From Blakeslea trispora (Eukaryota > Mucoromycota > Mucoromycetes > Mucorales > Choanephoraceae), in the NCBI GenBank assembly GCA_025331445.1, contig JAIWNE010000069.1:62001-126000 (forward strand): a DNA stretch of 64,000 nucleotides. Reading direction: 5' to 3'. A program made the position numbers and the translations under genes. Positions within the stretch are counted from its first letter, which is position 1. Every line of letters starts with the position of its first letter. Below, one piece after another: positions 60,845 through 64,000 of the stretch. The notes under the pieces were generated by a model. It made no database searches, was not told the DNA's origin, and saw only the letters and a list, made by a program, of their open reading frames with translations.

Positions 60845-63131
60845 TAGTGTAAGTGGAATAAAGTATGAAAAAGATAAAAAAAAAAGAGGTCGAGTCTATT
60901 TTATACACAAGTTATTCTCAGTGCCACATCTTATTAACTAAAGCTTAAATATCTGTTTCACAAGTCCTCAAGTTGCGCTTCATTACTTTAAACATATAGA
61001 ACAGGTGTGCTACATAAAGCGCAGCATAGAACTTGTTACTTGCAATCGTTTCCAGATGCAGCTGTAAAATAAAGCACTAACCATAAATTACTGTTATTCA
61101 AGTGATAAATGAAGCATACTCTTTTTTTTTACTGGATTATTTTAAACCGAGCACGCACATCATCTAATCGAGATACAACCGTTGATTGCACAAACCCTCA
61201 TGTTCTCCAAATAAGCGCAACGTTATATATAAACTTCTTACTACCAGAATTTTATTACATGCAGAAAAGTCTTGGTCTATAAGATGTGAGCTCATTTGCA
61301 TGTAAGAAAAGATGGTTTCTCTCTATTTCTTTGTTCATATTAGCTCTCTTTTGAAGCCTGTAATGAAACAAAATACAGTAATGTAGAGAAAAGTGCAAAG
61401 TGATAGGCAATGTACATCTTTTGTATCGTTTTTTTTTTAACGTGGCACAATTTACAAAAAACAATGCGTACAGATTCATTTAAAGTCTTCTCAATAGCCA
61501 TCAAACAGCACTCTGTCCTTTTAATGGTAATGATAAGAATATAAAAATCTGTACCTATCGGATGTGCAACCTGGCAAAATTACCTTCCAATGGGACGACA
61601 AACTTTGTTACTCTTCTTTTAAAAGGAGGATTTCTTTTATGCATGGAGTAAGAACACCATTGTCAGATAGAACAGCCATGCTTGAAGCGTCTTTGTTCAA
61701 GTCATGATAGTAATTAGAACTTGGACCGCCAGTTACACAAGGTTCTGATACTTAATATATATGGAACTAGGCGCCGATAAAATAAGGTTCCTCTAGCGAA
61801 GTGATGGTGATTGTATTATTCGACTGTTATGTGTTTGAGAGTCTAAGGTATAGCATAACACGTAAAGAGAATGATGGCTGGTAGCACCTGATTTCTCTAG
61901 TACAAAGAAGAAAGGCAATCTTTTTTTTTTCTTTTTGTTATAAAGACAGAGATTACTGAAACATTTTATTAAATTAATAAAACAATCAATCAGTATTCTA
62001 GAAAATGTTGGACCAAAAATAGTAGTGAGTTATAGGATGGAATAAGATAGCTTTCAGGCAAAATTGCTTACACCGAATAACAGGATAGGCTATGCAAAAA
62101 AAAAAAGACCAGAAAGAGAAAGAAAGAAAGCGTATAAGACAAGAAAAGTGAGATCAATAATAAATCTTGGATATTGTAAGTCTATAAAACTTACCAGATC
62201 GCAAAAGGTTCTTATGCTGCCCTATCAGAGCTATGCATCCAGCCACTAATGCAATACTCGCAGATAAAGTTTTTGATAGGAAAAGAAAACACCTAAAAGA
62301 AAGGTGACATAAAGACCATCATCAAACCGTGATAGGGGTAGTCTGATGGATACTTGACATTGAGTATTCTAATACTTGGGGCCCACCAACCAGAGCCATC
62401 AGAGCTTCGATAAAAAACAAAGCAGCTACAAGCAATCATAAAGTATTATCTTTATCCCCTTATAGATTATTGCAATTAGAACACTACACAACTGTACAGA
62501 CACAAACGTAAACTCATTTGTTTCCAAATTATAGTTTGCCTTGATGATTACTATTTTCTCGAAATGCTAGTAACAAGTTAATCAGTTACTCAATCGAGAA
62601 AAAACGAAATGATGGATGGAATGGTTTGCAACGGTTGAAACATCAACATATACACTCGAGCTTTTCTTTTTAGTTGTTGCCTACAAAATGCTTTTGGTCA
62701 AAGCTCCAATAATTCCTGGAAATGGTGAATTAAAATCAAAATAATGGAAGCATAAATCAGAGTACTCGCGTTTTGTTTTTGGAATTGCTAGGAGAGCTGA
62801 GAAGAGTACTATGCATGTAGATGAGCTAGATCATTTTTGCCAACAGTATGTTCTAAAAAAAGGGGGGGCAAGACGAAACTTTGTTGATAAAGTGTTGTTC
62901 TGTTACAAGAGAACCACGTCCCTGGAATTAAAGCTCGGATTTAGCTGACTGAAGTGATCAAAAAGGCTCAAGACATAAGTACTCGAACAAAACTACCAAG
63001 TTTAAAGCTACTTGTAATCAAGGCTTTTGTGTAATACAATGTATTTCCAAAAATGGAGTACATTAGGAGGGAATTCTTTTTTTTTTCAGTGCCTGTTAAA
63101 CTTTTTTTTTTTGGATCAGATCTCTAACATA
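60845..63131. other. Divergent intergenic region, 2.3 kb
   Basis: Between the P450 start (minus) and the F-box gene (plus). AT-rich with T-runs; open frames at 61255-61479 and 62064-62249 have no recognisable content. No gene or RNA supported. Confidence 0.55.
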
Positions 63132-64000
63132 ATGTATTCCACATGGCACAATCTACCAACTGAGCTGTTACTCAATGTATTTGATGACCTAATTGGTAGA
63201 GACATTACAAATTGTCTCTGTGTATGTCCTCAATGGCAGCGGGCTGCTCTGATGAAACGCTATAAGATCGTCTCCATCTCATGCCGCACTCAGCTCGAGA
63301 AGTTTGTTAATACAATTTCAACAGCCAGTTCTTCTCCCGGTCAATTTGTTAGTGGTCTTCATATTGCTCCCGATCTCAAACAAGAACTTGAGAATCCTAG
63401 TTATAGTGAGGATGGCGAACCTTTGGATCTGTTCAGTCGAATCATCAAGTATGCTCCTCGTTTAGAGGCACTCACAGTAAGCCATCCTTCTAGTTTGTTT
63501 TGGGAGCGAATGGCTAAGGAAACCAGCCAAGGCAATCTGTTGTTGTTGAATTTTCTTCAGCACCCTATTCGGGAAAAAGATCATGATAATTATCACAAAA
63601 CCGTAATGAATTTGACAAACACAATGGAAGATATCGCTATTTATGACACCAAATTATTTGATCAAGATAACTTTAAAGTACTATTCGATAAGCTGCCTGA
63701 ATTTAAGCGATTACGGCTTCTAACAGTAAAATGGATTGGCAGAATCCCATATGTCAAACTGAACGACACACTGGATGCTTTGTCCATCCTGCAGTTTCTA
63801 ACTATCGAATTGGATACAGAAGAAGAAAGACTTTCGACGTTCGTGGAATACGGCAGATTCCCTATAAAGCAACACCAAATGTTGCGCCAACTCAACATTA
63901 CAGCGCTTCTTGACTCTGACAACGCATATCTGTATATTATGGAGAAATTTTCCAACCTAGTAGCTCTTACTGTCAGTGCATTTGATAATATAGTATATTA
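63132..64000 (+). CDS. F-box protein, 3'-truncated by window end
   Basis: Substrate receptor type protein for SCF ubiquitin ligases. ATG at 63132 opens a frame that runs without a stop to the window edge (at least 289 residues). The first 40 residues form an F-box: LPTELLLNVFDDL, then a WQRAAL end (residues ~8-40). The remainder is Leu-rich with spaced LEALTV, FKRLRLLTV, LQFLTIEL, LRQLNI and LVALTV segments every ~25-60 residues, like the degenerate leucine-rich repeats of F-box/LRR proteins, which are expanded in Mucoromycota. Target unknown. The minus-strand frame 63662-63955 is a shadow. Confidence 0.85.
   Translation, partial: MYSTWHNLPTELLLNVFDDLIGRDITNCLCVCPQWQRAALMKRYKIVSISCRTQLEKFVNTISTASSSPGQFVSGLHIAPDLKQELENPSYSEDGEPLDLFSRIIKYAPRLEALTVSHPSSLFWERMAKETSQGNLLLLNFLQHPIREKDHDNYHKTVMNLTNTMEDIAIYDTKLFDQDNFKVLFDKLPEFKRLRLLTVKWIGRIPYVKLNDTLDALSILQFLTIELDTEEERLSTFVEYGRFPIKQHQMLRQLNITALLDSDNAYLYIMEKFSNLVALTVSAFDNIVY

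Noticed and set aside
63150..63172. ACCAACTGAGCTGT resembling a tRNA D-arm on the minus strand
   Set aside because: No T-arm or acceptor stem in range; it encodes the F-box LPTELL segment.

Overview
The window is nuclear DNA from a filamentous fungus, most likely an early-diverging Mucoromycota (Mucorales-type) species. The evidence is: many short introns (mostly about 48-85 nt, GTAAGT-like donors) in nearly every gene; AT-rich intergenic DNA full of A/T homopolymers; proteins that read as fungal (Ste23/insulysin, Ypk1/Gad8-type kinase, Cdc37, Brx1, fungal P450); and a divergent H3/H4 pair. This placement is inference. All gene models below were spliced by eye using reading-frame continuity and family signatures.

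Layout. 0.4-7 kb: RAD52 and a four-HMA copper P-type ATPase (+), then adenosine kinase (-). 7-12.3 kb: a gene-poor stretch holding copy 1 of a TATA-containing module (9041-9360) followed by a duplicated 74-bp unit and a hairpin. 12.3-18.4 kb: mitochondrial-type malic enzyme (+) converging on an insulin-degrading enzyme (-). 21-27.7 kb: Ypk1/Gad8 kinase (+), CDC37 (-), an ALY/Yra1-like mRNA export adaptor (-) and, divergent from it, a PCID2/Thp1-like PCI protein (+). 27.8-31.9 kb: H4 (-) and H3 (+) divergent pair, then NAD-glycerol-3-phosphate dehydrogenase (+). 32.6-33.8 kb: a long TC microsatellite and a frameshifted endonuclease remnant of a non-LTR retrotransposon. 33.9-37.5 kb: an HMG-box protein with a pentapeptide-repeat region, and BRX1. 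39.2-39.8 kb: copy 2 of the TATA module, with a different GC-richer downstream sequence. 40.9-45.4 kb: a 1366-aa BRE4/aromatic-acid-exporter-like membrane protein (-). 46.3-48.9 kb: a mitochondrial TPR protein (+) and an orphan membrane protein (-). 49-53.8 kb: gene-poor. 53.9-56.1 kb: three small genes on minus (poly-Q protein, single-TM protein, 63-aa CCHC zinc-knuckle protein). 58.2-60.8 kb: ribosomal protein eL39 and a cytochrome P450 (-). 63.1 kb to end: an F-box protein cut by the window edge.

Working together: ALY-like and PCID2-like start about 220 bp apart and both belong to mRNA export. CDC37 (Hsp90 kinase co-chaperone) lies tail-to-tail, 41 bp apart, with an AGC kinase. H3 and H4 share a divergent promoter region. 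Several convergent pairs have very short 3' gaps.

Most notable observations: the shared promoter-like module in front of two unrelated, GC-richer downstream sequences; an H4 start codon split by an intron (A|TG); three GC-AG introns; the Cu-ATPase carrying SEHLL in place of SEHPL; a one-base frame conflict in the P450; and a small CCHC gene that is only visible after splicing.
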